Below, piece by piece: positions 1 to 6,026 of a stretch of 15,950 nucleotides of DNA. The stretch lies in contig JAICSG010000018.1 of assembly GCA_025937035.1 (NCBI GenBank), positions 1 to 15,950 of the forward strand, read 5' to 3'. Within the stretch, counting starts at the first letter, position 1. The number at the start of each line of letters is the position of its first letter. This DNA comes from Thermoanaerobaculia bacterium. Its GTDB lineage: Bacteria > Acidobacteriota > Thermoanaerobaculia > Multivoradales > UBA5704. Below the pieces are notes generated by a model. That model did no database searches, had not been told where the DNA came from, and saw only the letters and a program-made list of their open reading frames with translations. A program made the translations under genes and the position numbers.

Positions 1-1
1 C

Positions 2-418
2 TGCGACGCCGAGCGCATCGGCCACGGCGTGCGGGCGGTCGAGGACCCCACGCTGGTGGAGGAGCTGCGGGCGGCCCAGATCCCCCTGGAGGTCTGCCCG
101 ACCTCCAACGTCTGCCTGGGCGTGGCCCCGGACCTGGCCGAGCACCCGTTCAACCAGCTCTACCGGTCGGGGCTGGCACTGTCGGTCAATTCGGATGACC
201 CCGCCTTCTTTAACACCAATCTGACGATGGAGTACCTGCGTCTGCACCAGACTTTCGGCTACACCCCGGCGGAGCTCGCCGGGCTCTCCCTGGCGGCCCT
301 GCGACAGTCTTTCCTGCCCGAGCCGGAGCGGCTGACCCTGGAAGAGAGCTTCCGCCATCAGCTCGACGCCCTGGGGCGGGAGCTGTTCGGCGCGCCGATC
401 GAGCCGCCGGTGAGCTGA
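2..418 (+). CDS. add: adenosine deaminase family protein, C-terminal part
   Basis: This is the 3' end of a gene that begins before the window; the frame is open from base 2 to the TGA at 416-418. It is a metal-dependent amidohydrolase of the adenosine/AMP deaminase family, cytoplasmic, which deaminates adenosine (or a related purine nucleoside) to inosine. The visible part holds three family signatures in order: ERIGHG, whose His lies near the active site; CPTSNVCLG; and SVNSDDP, which carries the metal/catalytic Asp pair. The tail then has the helical LSLAALRQSF segment usual in the family. The N-terminal HxH metal site lies outside the window. Related enzymes acting on adenine or on aminodeoxyfutalosine (menaquinone pathway) share these motifs, so the exact substrate is not settled. 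The family call is secure; the gene symbol is less so. A hairpin-rich block follows directly downstream. Confidence 0.9.
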   Translation, partial: CDAERIGHGVRAVEDPTLVEELRAAQIPLEVCPTSNVCLGVAPDLAEHPFNQLYRSGLALSVNSDDPAFFNTNLTMEYLRLHQTFGYTPAELAGLSLAALRQSFLPEPERLTLEESFRHQLDALGRELFGAPIEPPVS

Positions 419-431
419 CGTGACCGGCCGC

Positions 432-454
432 CCCCGGCGGACGATCCGCCGGGG
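432..454 (+). terminator. perfect 10-bp hairpin just after the deaminase gene
   Basis: CCCCGGCGGA (432-441) pairs perfectly with TCCGCCGGGG (445-454) across the loop CGA, 14 bases after the deaminase stop codon. No T-run follows immediately (TTGATGGG), so it is not a textbook intrinsic terminator. It may act as a 3'-end stabiliser or as the first member of the hairpin array that follows. Confidence 0.45.
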
Positions 455-469
455 TTGATGGGACCTTCG

Positions 470-493
470 CCGCCCCCGGCGGATCAATTTTTT
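470..493 (+). terminator. possible intrinsic terminator for the deaminase gene
   Basis: A short GC stem, CCGCC (470-474) with GGCGG (478-482) around a CCC loop, is followed by ATCAA and then six T residues at 488-493. It lies at a suitable place downstream of the deaminase stop. The stem is short and five bases separate it from the T-run, so this is a weak candidate. Confidence 0.35.
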
Positions 494-494
494 A

Positions 495-517
495 CCCCGG
501 CGGGTCTCTCGCCGGGG
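495..517. repeat. 8-bp inverted repeat flanked by T and A tracts
   Basis: CCCCGGCG (495-502) and CGCCGGGG (510-517) form a perfect 8-bp stem with a 7-base loop. A T-tract lies before it (488-493) and an A-tract after it (519-523), so the outer sequence can also pair, with one A-C mismatch. It is the same stem that recurs in the 42-bp repeats to its right. Confidence 0.6.
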
Positions 518-678
518 CAAAAAGCTCGTCCGCCACCCCCGGCGAGCAACCTGCCGGGGTAAAAAGTTGGTCCGCCACCTCCGGCGAAGGAGCCGCCGGA
601 GTAAAAAGTTGGTCTGCCGGGGGCGGCGAAGGACCTGCCGGGCCCGGTGGACGATTCGCCGTCCCCGGCGGAGAAGCC
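511..678. repeat. tandem array of about four 42-bp units with hairpins
   Basis: Four head-to-tail units of 42 bp start at 511, 553, 595 and 637. The first three share a core of the form GCCGGRGYAAAAAGYTSGTC; the fourth is diverged and lacks the A-tract. Adjacent units create hairpins: CCCCGGC (537-543) with GCCGGGG (553-559), and CTCCGGC (579-585) with GCCGGAG (595-601). The second stem carries a matched change on both arms relative to the first, so pairing is kept. The block sits between two convergent genes. Read on the minus strand, each unit gives 14 codons without stops (VADQLFTPAGCSPG-like), but this frame is not that of the adjacent gene. Function is unknown: a transcription barrier between convergent genes or a genome-specific palindromic repeat are both possible. 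Confidence 0.7.
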
Positions 679-682
679 CCTT

Positions 683-1075
683 CTAGTCGTTCGGCAGCAC
701 CCAGACCTCCATCCCCATCTGGCGGGCGAGATGGAGGAGGTGCTCGACCTTCTGGAGCCATTCGAGGAGCCCCCGCCACCCGAGCTCCTCGCCGAGCCGG
801 ATGTCGTCGGTCCCCTCGAGCCCGACCCAGGCCGGGGGCTCGGGGACCTCCCGCCGGCGGGCCCGCGCCGCCAGCTCCGTCACCTCCCGCTCCAGCATCT
901 CCCGCACCTCGGCGTCGATGAACGTCTCCTCGACGGGATTGAGCCCCCGCATCCCCTGGAACACGGGGAACCCCTTGAGCCCGGAGAGATAGGCCACGAG
1001 CTCGTCGTCGAGGATCACGAACGTCTCCTGGAGGGGGTTGCCGTCCTCGTCGGCCATGAGGAGAGTCCACGACAT
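683..1075 (-). CDS. hypothetical protein, 130 residues
   Basis: I do not recognise this protein. I chose the ATG at 1075 (MSWTLLMADEDG) because the alternative ATG at 1126 adds 17 residues that look like non-coding upstream sequence and lie over the divergent promoter. No clear Shine-Dalgarno precedes either start. The protein is acidic and soluble, with no signal peptide or membrane segment. It begins with a beta-like stretch (LLMADEDGNPLQETFVILDDELVAYL). A GMRGLNPVEETFIDAEV motif follows, then charged, leucine-rich helices toward the C-terminus ending WVLPND. Codon use on this strand is strongly GC3-biased, unlike the shadow frames, which supports it being real. It is transcribed away from the ECF sigma gene and ends at the 42-bp repeat array. 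Confidence 0.6.
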   Translation of the reverse strand: MSWTLLMADEDGNPLQETFVILDDELVAYLSGLKGFPVFQGMRGLNPVEETFIDAEVREMLEREVTELAARARRREVPEPPAWVGLEGTDDIRLGEELGWRGLLEWLQKVEHLLHLARQMGMEVWVLPND

Positions 1076-1078
1076 GGG

Positions 1079-1132
1079 GGAAGCATATCGTGTTCTGGGG
1101 AATTGACAGATCCAGTGAGGAAGCATATGGTG
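1079..1132. promoter_or_regulatory. pair of 14-bp direct repeats in the divergent promoter region
   Basis: GGAAGCATATCGTG (1079-1092) and GGAAGCATATGGTG (1119-1132) differ at one base and start 40 bp apart, near four helical turns. The right copy covers the -10 element of the sigma-gene promoter. The left copy lies immediately before the start codon of the divergent gene. The arrangement fits binding sites for a regulator that controls both directions; no regulator can be named. Confidence 0.4.
1103..1131 (+). promoter_or_regulatory. sigma70-type promoter of the ECF sigma operon
   Basis: A perfect -35 TTGACA (1103-1108) is followed after exactly 17 bases by TATGGT (1126-1131), matching four of six -10 positions. 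Transcription would start near 1138, about 50 bases before the sigma gene start codon. In this GC-rich window such a match stands out. I see no GGAAC/CGT-type ECF promoter here that would suggest autoregulation. Confidence 0.55.
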
Positions 1133-1189
1133 GCTGGCGGAGTTTTCTTATAGCTTGAGAGCACCCCAGGTCGGATTCCAGACTTTCCG

Positions 1190-1858
1190 ATGTCGCACCC
1201 TCTCGGAGCCCCCGGCGGCGGGCGTGAGCGTCCTCGTGACCTTTCGTCTGCCGTGACCCCTCCCTTGGTGGACCAAGATCCAACCCCCCGTCTGATCGAG
1301 AACCTCCAGAAGGGTATCGATGTCGACGAGAGCTCCCGGAAGCTCTTCGAGCTGCACTCCAGAAAAGTCATCAGCTTCTTCCGGCGCCGTGGATTTTCCA
1401 CTGAAGATAGCCGCGATCTCACCCAAGATGTTTTTGCCCGGGTCTTTAATGCTATAGACACCTTTCGACGCGAATCGCGATTCGAGAGGTGGTTGTTCGA
1501 GATCGCCCTGAATGTTTATCGGAACAAGCTCCGGAGCCTGGGAGCCGAGAAAAGGGATGGGGTAGAGGTACCCATCGACGTTCCTTTAAACGATGAGGGC
1601 ATTCCTGGAGCCGCGATGGAGCCGGTCTCGGAGGAGACGAACGCTCTGGACTCGATGGTCGAACGGGAACGGCGGGCGAAGCTGGTGGCCGCGCTGAAAG
1701 AGCTCCCGCCTCAGATGCGAGCCTGCTGTGAGCTGCGTTATGTCCAGGGGCTCAAATACCATGAGATCGCGACGGCGATGAAGATCTCGATCGAGACCGT
1801 CAAGGCGCACCTGCATCAGGCCCGCAAGCGGCTCATTGAAAAGCTTGGTGAGAAATAG
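1190..1858 (+). CDS. ECF-type RNA polymerase sigma factor
   Basis: Sigma-70 family factor of the extracytoplasmic-function type, 222 residues, containing only regions 2 and 4. Region 2 spans about residues 50-117 (DLTQDVFARVFNAI, then the FRRESRFERWLFEIALNVYRNKLR segment that contacts and melts the -10). Region 4 spans about residues 164-219 and ends in a helix-turn-helix (YHEIATAMKISIETVKAHLHQARKRL) that reads the -35. The acidic linker between them is typical of ECF factors. The first 45 residues are an extension, and the start is uncertain: no Shine-Dalgarno precedes ATG 1190, and GTG 1253 or GTG 1268 are alternatives. The gene is followed after 9 bp by its putative anti-sigma partner, the classic ECF arrangement, and then by a TPR-CHAT protease gene. 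Codon use is less GC-biased than in the flanking genes. Confidence 0.92.
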   Translation: MSHPLGAPGGGRERPRDLSSAVTPPLVDQDPTPRLIENLQKGIDVDESSRKLFELHSRKVISFFRRRGFSTEDSRDLTQDVFARVFNAIDTFRRESRFERWLFEIALNVYRNKLRSLGAEKRDGVEVPIDVPLNDEGIPGAAMEPVSEETNALDSMVERERRAKLVAALKELPPQMRACCELRYVQGLKYHEIATAMKISIETVKAHLHQARKRLIEKLGEK

Positions 1859-1867
1859 AGGAAGACA

Positions 1868-2572
1868 TTGAGCGACGAGACCTCAGATCTGGACGAGATG
1901 CTCGGTTTCTTGGGCGAGGAGGGGCGCGATCTGCGCGATCCGGAAGAGCATCCCAGCCCGGAGGTCCTGACCGCCTATCAGGCGAACGAGCTGTCCCAGG
2001 AGGAGGATGAGCGGATCCAGAGTCACCTCGCCCAATGCCGCCACTGCACGGAGATGCTCCTGGAGCTCGAGGAGTTTCTCCGGCCAGACGATGTCGAGGC
2101 CGCGCCCGCGGCGGATTTCGAAATGGCGGCGGACTGGCGGAAGCTGCGGTCGCGGATGCGAGGCCGGAAGCGCCGGGTCATGTACGCCATGGCCGCCGTC
2201 CTCCTTCTGGCGGTGGCCGGGCTCTCCATCTACGCCTTGTCCCGGGAGCCGGAAAAAAGATTCAAGACGTTGGAGGCTCGCGGCAGCACTCGCGGCCCGG
2301 CGGAAGCCATCGCCGTCGTCGAGCTCCCGGTGACGCTCGTGCTGAAATCCTCCGCCGAGAGCTCCTACCCTGAGTATCGGGCCGAGTTACTGGACGATCA
2401 TGGTCGTTTGCTTCGCGAGCTCCCCCATCTTCAGGGGAGCCAATCCTTCGAGGTGGAGATTCCCTTGGGTCGCGGGAACCTGAAGCCCGGCAAATATCGC
2501 GTTAGGTTGCTGGGGGTAACGGATCGGGGGGCCGATCCGGCCGGTGAGTACGTCTTCAAGGTAAAGAGCTGA
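1868..2572 (+). CDS. membrane zf-HC2 (ZAS-type) anti-sigma factor
   Basis: A 234-residue membrane protein expected to bind and hold the sigma factor encoded 9 bp upstream. It starts at TTG 1868, chosen for the GAGGAAG ribosome-binding site 5-11 bases before it. The cytoplasmic N-terminal half carries the zinc-binding anti-sigma signature Hx3Cx2C (H53, C57, C60, in HLAQCRHC). One transmembrane helix follows at about residues 104-124 after an Arg/Lys-rich stop. Residues 126-234 would lie outside the cytoplasmic membrane and look like a beta-sandwich (alternating hydrophobic strands, PGKYRVRLLG near the end). That large outer domain makes it a plausible sensor or proteolysis target. The sigma/anti-sigma assignment is firm; the signal sensed is unknown. 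The next gene, an exported CHAT protease, lies 124 bp downstream. Confidence 0.88.
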   Translation: MSDETSDLDEMLGFLGEEGRDLRDPEEHPSPEVLTAYQANELSQEEDERIQSHLAQCRHCTEMLLELEEFLRPDDVEAAPAADFEMAADWRKLRSRMRGRKRRVMYAMAAVLLLAVAGLSIYALSREPEKRFKTLEARGSTRGPAEAIAVVELPVTLVLKSSAESSYPEYRAELLDDHGRLLRELPHLQGSQSFEVEIPLGRGNLKPGKYRVRLLGVTDRGADPAGEYVFKVKS

Positions 2573-2680
2573 CCAGCGTCTCGGGCACAAGAAGGGTAGA
2601 ATAAAGCCTCTGTATCCAATCTAGGCATCTGGCGTCTCGTGGGGGCCCTGGCGGGGCGAACCGGCGATCTTTTGTCTTCA

Positions 2681-2690
2681 GGGAAGGGGA
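2681..2690 (+). promoter_or_regulatory. ribosome binding site of the TPR-CHAT gene
   Basis: GGGAAGGGGA lies 6 bases before ATG 2697 and supports that start. In the 124-bp gap before it I see a TAGAAT box at 2597-2602 but no well-spaced -35. A separate promoter for the protease gene is therefore unproven, and read-through from the sigma operon is the simpler reading. Confidence 0.5.
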
Positions 2691-2696
2691 ATCTCG

Positions 2697-5639
2697 ATGC
2701 GGAGTACCAGGGCTCGGGTCCTGCTGTGCCTCGCTTTCTTGGTTGTCGGCGGCCTGGGGCTGGCCTGGCAATCTGTGCCCCCAAAGCCTGAAGCGCCGGC
2801 GAGCTCTCCGGCGGCGCCCACTACTTCCATCCCGCCTGCCAGCAAGGCTCCAGCCGCGCGTCGGATCGAGACATGCCGGTTGAGACGCGGGAAGCGCCGC
2901 GCACGGAGACTTCCCCCTGGCGTCGTTCACTCCTATAGCTTCCATTTGCGGCCGGGGGAATTCCTGCGCCTGATCCTCGATCAGAAGACGGTCGACATCG
3001 TAGTGAACGTATTCGATCCTTTGAATGACAAAATACTCAGGGTCGATGCGCTCGGTTCCGTGGGGCCTGAAGACGTCCCCTTTGTCGCGGAATCCAAGGG
3101 GGCTTATCGAGTTCAGGTCCTCTCCGATTCCAGTGGTATCTATATTCCTGGCATCGTGGCTCGCCGGGCGGCAACACCGAGGGACTGGGCGCACGCGGCG
3201 GCCGCCCGGGCCTATTACCGCGCGGAGGAGGCGAGGAAATCCAAGGTACCGCTACCGTCCGAGGAAATCGAGAATGATTATCTGGCTGCTGCCCAAATGG
3301 CTAAGGACGCTGGCGACAGCTCCCGCCGCGCGGATGCCTTTTATCGGCTATGCAAGATTCAATGCGATCAGCGCCGGTGGCGCGATTGCCGTGACTCCTG
3401 TCTTCGCGGGTTGGCGCTTTACGAGGATGAGAAGAATTATGAGCAGGAATCCTTGGCAAATATTCAGCTAGGTACGGCCCTCAATCAACTGGGAGACCAA
3501 GAAGGTGCTTTCGCAGCTTACTCTCGTGCCGTCGAAATTGCGCGGAGGTCCTCCAGTGGGGCCGCAGAAGCAAAAGCCGCGCTAACTCTCGGGCTGCTGG
3601 AGTTGGACATGGGCGATATCGAGCCCGCGTTGAGAAACTTTGATCGTGCATGGGAATTGAGTTGGCGGTTGGGGGATCTTGAAGGTAAGGCGAAAGCCCT
3701 CAACGCGCGAGGACGCGTATACACAATCCTGGGGGAAGTCGATAAAGCCTTGGATAGCCATGGGGCTGCCCTGAAGTTGCTTGATGGTAAGAACGATGGT
3801 CTGGTTGCTTCGACTCTCGTGCACATTGCCGATGCCTACCGAGAGGTCGACAGCCCTGTCATTGCGATAGAACGCTATCTTCAAGGCATAGCTTTGTACC
3901 GCAAGGTCAATGATCTGGACGGCGAAGCGAGAGCCCTCAATAACCTTGGGCTCGCCTATTACCGCTCCAGGCAATATGCTGACGCCCGCGATGCCTACAT
4001 TCAGGCGCTCAAAATTTTTCATGATGAGGGGGCTGTGGCGGATGAAGCGAATGGTTGGATCAACGTAGGTTGGTTGGATATTTCGCTAGACCAGCTTCCT
4101 CAAGCATTTAGATCATTTGAGACCGGCCTTTCCATCAGCCACCACTCAGGCCGCCGGTTTTCCGAGGCCTCCGCCTACTACGGAATGGCATGGGCGGAGC
4201 ATCAGCGCCACAATCTGCGCGCGGCGCAAAGGAATGTCCGGCAGGCTATCAGTATCTTGGAGTCGATTCGGAGCGAGGCTGAGCAACCTGATTTTCGCCG
4301 CTCGCTTTTGGCGGGCCGGCACAACTTCTACGAATTTCTGGTTGATCGATTGATGGATCAACACCGCATCCAGCCCGCGGGGGGCCATGATGCCGAAGCC
4401 TTCGAGGCGAGCGAAGGGGCCCGCGGACGTACGTTGCTGGAGAGCCTCGGCGAGGAGCCCACCCCGCCAGCGTTGTCGTTGGCCGAGATTCAGCGCCAGG
4501 TTCTGGATAAGGATACGATCCTCCTCGAGTATCACCTGGGAGAGGAGCGAAGCGATCTCTGGGTCGTGTCGCCCGATTCCTACTCGAGCTATGAGCTCCC
4601 GGGACGCTCCGAAATCGAGCCTCTGGCCAGAGAAGTATACAACCTCTTGAAAATCAGTCATAGGAGGGAAGCTCTGGCCATGGCGGTGCGCAAAGCCCGC
4701 GAGCTCGCGAAGATCCTGCTGGGGCCAGTGGTCAGCCGCTTGGGAGACAAACGGCTCCTGATCGTCGTGCCTCCCTCGCTGCAAGACATACCCTTCGCGG
4801 CATTGCCGGATCCGAGCGAGAGGACACCGGAGGACGCGGAGACCTCATGGCCGGTCCCCTTGATATTGCGACATGAGATCGTCAACGCGCCATCCGCTTC
4901 GGTGATCGCCGCACTGAGAAACCGGCGCTCTGGAAGAAAGGCTGCGCGTCACTTGCTTGCCATCCTTGCCGACCCTGTCTATGAGTGGTTGGATGCGCGG
5001 CTGAGAAATACGGTGTTTCCGTATCGCTCAGAGCCCCCCGGCTCTGATCCCCTCGTTGGTCGTTTCAAGCGCCTCCAGTATTCGCGTCGAGAGGCGGAAG
5101 GCATCGAGAGAGCTGTGGGTGGACGAGATGTCTTGAAGCTTCTGGGTTTCAATGCGAGCCGAGAACGGTTCTTGAGAGGAGACCTCAAGGCTTACAAGTA
5201 CATACAGATTTCGGCTCACGGGTATTCGAGCCAAGACCACCCGGACCCCTCGATCGTGCTTTCCGCCTATGATGCCAACGGGCGGAGGCTCGACCCTTAT
5301 CTGCGGGCGAAGGACATTCAAAAGCTTGGCCTTTCGGCCGACCTGGTCGTGCTGAGCGCTTGCGGGAGCGGGCTCGGGCAGAAGGTCCGCGGAGAAGGCA
5401 TCGTCGGCTTGTCGCAGGCTTTCCTTTCGGGCGGGGCTTCTGGAGTCCTGGTCAGCATCTGGAATGTCGATGACCTCGCCACGTCTGAGATCATGCCGCT
5501 TTTTTACGAGAATCTCCTGAAGAGAGGAAAGAACCCTTCCGCGGCATTCAGAGATGCCCAGATCTCCATGTGGCGACAGCAGCGATGGAACGCACCCTCG
5601 CACTGGGCAGGCTTCGTCCACCAGGGCGAGTGGAGATAA
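2697..5639 (+). CDS. exported TPR-repeat CHAT-domain (caspase-like) protease
   Basis: A 980-residue protein with, in order: an N-terminal signal peptide or membrane anchor (residues 1-24, RVLLCLAFLVVGGLGLAW); a Pro/Ala-rich stretch; a beta-rich domain at about 75-155 resembling the PPC/jelly-roll modules of secreted proteases (HSYSFHLRPGEFLRL); about seven tetratricopeptide repeats at about 205-510 (for example ALNNLGLAYYRSRQYADARDAY); and a CHAT domain from about 590 to the end. CHAT is a clan CD cysteine-peptidase domain related to caspases and separase. Both catalytic residues are present, H841 in SAHGY and C889 in LSACGSG, followed by the usual GVLVSIWNVDD and FYENLL segments. It should act outside the cytoplasmic membrane. 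Its substrate is unknown; the adjacent anti-sigma factor and the small downstream products are candidates. GC is clearly lower than in the flanks, most so at about 3400-4150. Confidence 0.92.
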   Translation: MRSTRARVLLCLAFLVVGGLGLAWQSVPPKPEAPASSPAAPTTSIPPASKAPAARRIETCRLRRGKRRARRLPPGVVHSYSFHLRPGEFLRLILDQKTVDIVVNVFDPLNDKILRVDALGSVGPEDVPFVAESKGAYRVQVLSDSSGIYIPGIVARRAATPRDWAHAAAARAYYRAEEARKSKVPLPSEEIENDYLAAAQMAKDAGDSSRRADAFYRLCKIQCDQRRWRDCRDSCLRGLALYEDEKNYEQESLANIQLGTALNQLGDQEGAFAAYSRAVEIARRSSSGAAEAKAALTLGLLELDMGDIEPALRNFDRAWELSWRLGDLEGKAKALNARGRVYTILGEVDKALDSHGAALKLLDGKNDGLVASTLVHIADAYREVDSPVIAIERYLQGIALYRKVNDLDGEARALNNLGLAYYRSRQYADARDAYIQALKIFHDEGAVADEANGWINVGWLDISLDQLPQAFRSFETGLSISHHSGRRFSEASAYYGMAWAEHQRHNLRAAQRNVRQAISILESIRSEAEQPDFRRSLLAGRHNFYEFLVDRLMDQHRIQPAGGHDAEAFEASEGARGRTLLESLGEEPTPPALSLAEIQRQVLDKDTILLEYHLGEERSDLWVVSPDSYSSYELPGRSEIEPLAREVYNLLKISHRREALAMAVRKARELAKILLGPVVSRLGDKRLLIVVPPSLQDIPFAALPDPSERTPEDAETSWPVPLILRHEIVNAPSASVIAALRNRRSGRKAARHLLAILADPVYEWLDARLRNTVFPYRSEPPGSDPLVGRFKRLQYSRREAEGIERAVGGRDVLKLLGFNASRERFLRGDLKAYKYIQISAHGYSSQDHPDPSIVLSAYDANGRRLDPYLRAKDIQKLGLSADLVVLSACGSGLGQKVRGEGIVGLSQAFLSGGASGVLVSIWNVDDLATSEIMPLFYENLLKRGKNPSAAFRDAQISMWRQQRWNAPSHWAGFVHQGEWR

Positions 5640-5651
5640 GTCTCCGCCTCG

Positions 5652-5769
5652 CCGTTCTTTCCTTTCTGGTACCTAAACAACAGCTTGCGGAGAGTGTCTC
5701 CTCTCGGCAGATACCCAGAGAGCCCGAGTTGCTCTCGCCTCGATCAACACTCTCAGGCAAGGAGAACGG
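5652..5769 (+). promoter_or_regulatory. structured RNA leader, riboswitch-like, before the small ORF
   Basis: The 131 bases between the CHAT gene and the small ORF can fold extensively. CTTGC (5684-5688) pairs with GCAAG (5757-5761), and GAGAGTGT (5690-5697) pairs with ACACTCTC (5747-5754), giving a 13-bp helix with one small internal loop. CCGTTCT (5652-5658) can pair with AGAACGG (5763-5769), directly before the start codon. Inside, CTCTC (5701-5705) and GCTCTC (5731-5736) compete for the same GAGAG at 5718-5722, so mutually exclusive hairpins exist. The outer helix covers part of the AAGGAG ribosome-binding site. The GGAGAG start and CTCTCAGGCAA end recall the glycine riboswitch, but the conserved CCGAAGG core is not evident. 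A translational switch is an inference. Confidence 0.4.
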
Positions 5770-5770
5770 T

Positions 5771-5950
5771 ATGGCAGAAGCATCTGTTCACAGTCACGAG
5801 AGACACGGAAGGGAGACTCATCCACGGCGTCCGGACGACGACAACGGGCGAGAGACTGGAGACGTAACCGACGTGTCCACCAACGGTACCGATACGAACT
5901 ACAAGAATCCTCCCGACCGGGGCTGTGACGACTCCACGTCGGAGTCTTGA
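5771..5950 (+). CDS. small hydrophilic protein of 59 residues, frame uncertain
   Basis: An ORF starting at ATG 5771, preceded by a strong AAGGAG (5759-5764) at 6 bases spacing, and ending at TGA 5948-5950. The product is very polar: His/Arg/Glu-rich at first, then Asp/Thr/Asn-rich (DVTDVSTNGTDTNYKNPPDR), with one Cys near the end. I do not recognise it. An oddity: in the first half, the +1-shifted frame (5772-5867, giving LFTVTRDTEGRLIHGVR) has much stronger G/C third-position bias (24 of 31 codons) than the ATG frame (15 of 30). After about 5864 the ATG frame looks the more coding-like. Two compensating indels, a recoded gene, or chance would all explain this. It lies between the CHAT protease and a terminator-like hairpin, so it could be a partner or substrate. 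Confidence 0.45.
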   Translation: MAEASVHSHERHGRETHPRRPDDDNGRETGDVTDVSTNGTDTNYKNPPDRGCDDSTSES

Positions 5951-5980
5951 GCGAGCCTCGGCCAGGTTACACCTGTCACC

Positions 5981-6002
5981 GGGCCGGCTGTCAAGCCGGC
6001 CC
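5981..6002 (+). terminator. terminator-like hairpin after the small ORF
   Basis: GGGCCGGCT (5981-5989) pairs perfectly with AGCCGGCCC (5994-6002) across the loop GTCA, 30 bases after the small ORF stop. It is followed by ACTTCTTA, only a weak T-run. The position and strength fit the end of the sigma/CHAT transcription unit. Confidence 0.55.
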
Positions 6003-6026
6003 ACTTCTTAGATGGAGGTACGATGC

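Noticed and set aside
511..678. The 42-bp repeat array as a CRISPR
   Set aside because: Units are directly adjacent and similar along their whole length, with no unique spacers, and no cas genes are present.
492..1283. A 263-residue minus-strand ORF that reads through the repeats and the divergent region
   Set aside because: It is Arg/Gly/Pro-rich shadow sequence of the hypothetical gene in another frame and runs across the sigma promoter; only the repeat part looks regular, and 42-bp periodicity alone keeps any frame open.
4146..4784. Minus-strand 212-residue ORF inside the CHAT gene
   Set aside because: It is antisense to a continuous, domain-bearing gene and shows no domain or start signal.
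2697..5639. A type III-E CRISPR (Craspase) component
   Set aside because: The architecture is only distantly similar; this protein has a signal peptide, and there is no gRAMP/Cas7-11, Csx30 or CRISPR array in the window.
5684..5769. Firm assignment as a glycine riboswitch
   Set aside because: The end motifs fit, but the conserved CCGAAGG-type core between them cannot be found, and the downstream ORF is not a glycine gene; kept only as a candidate structured leader.
6012..6026. ATG 6012 as lipoprotein start
   Set aside because: It would place the strong TGGAGGT site inside the coding sequence; GTG 6027 has correct spacing and a better signal peptide.
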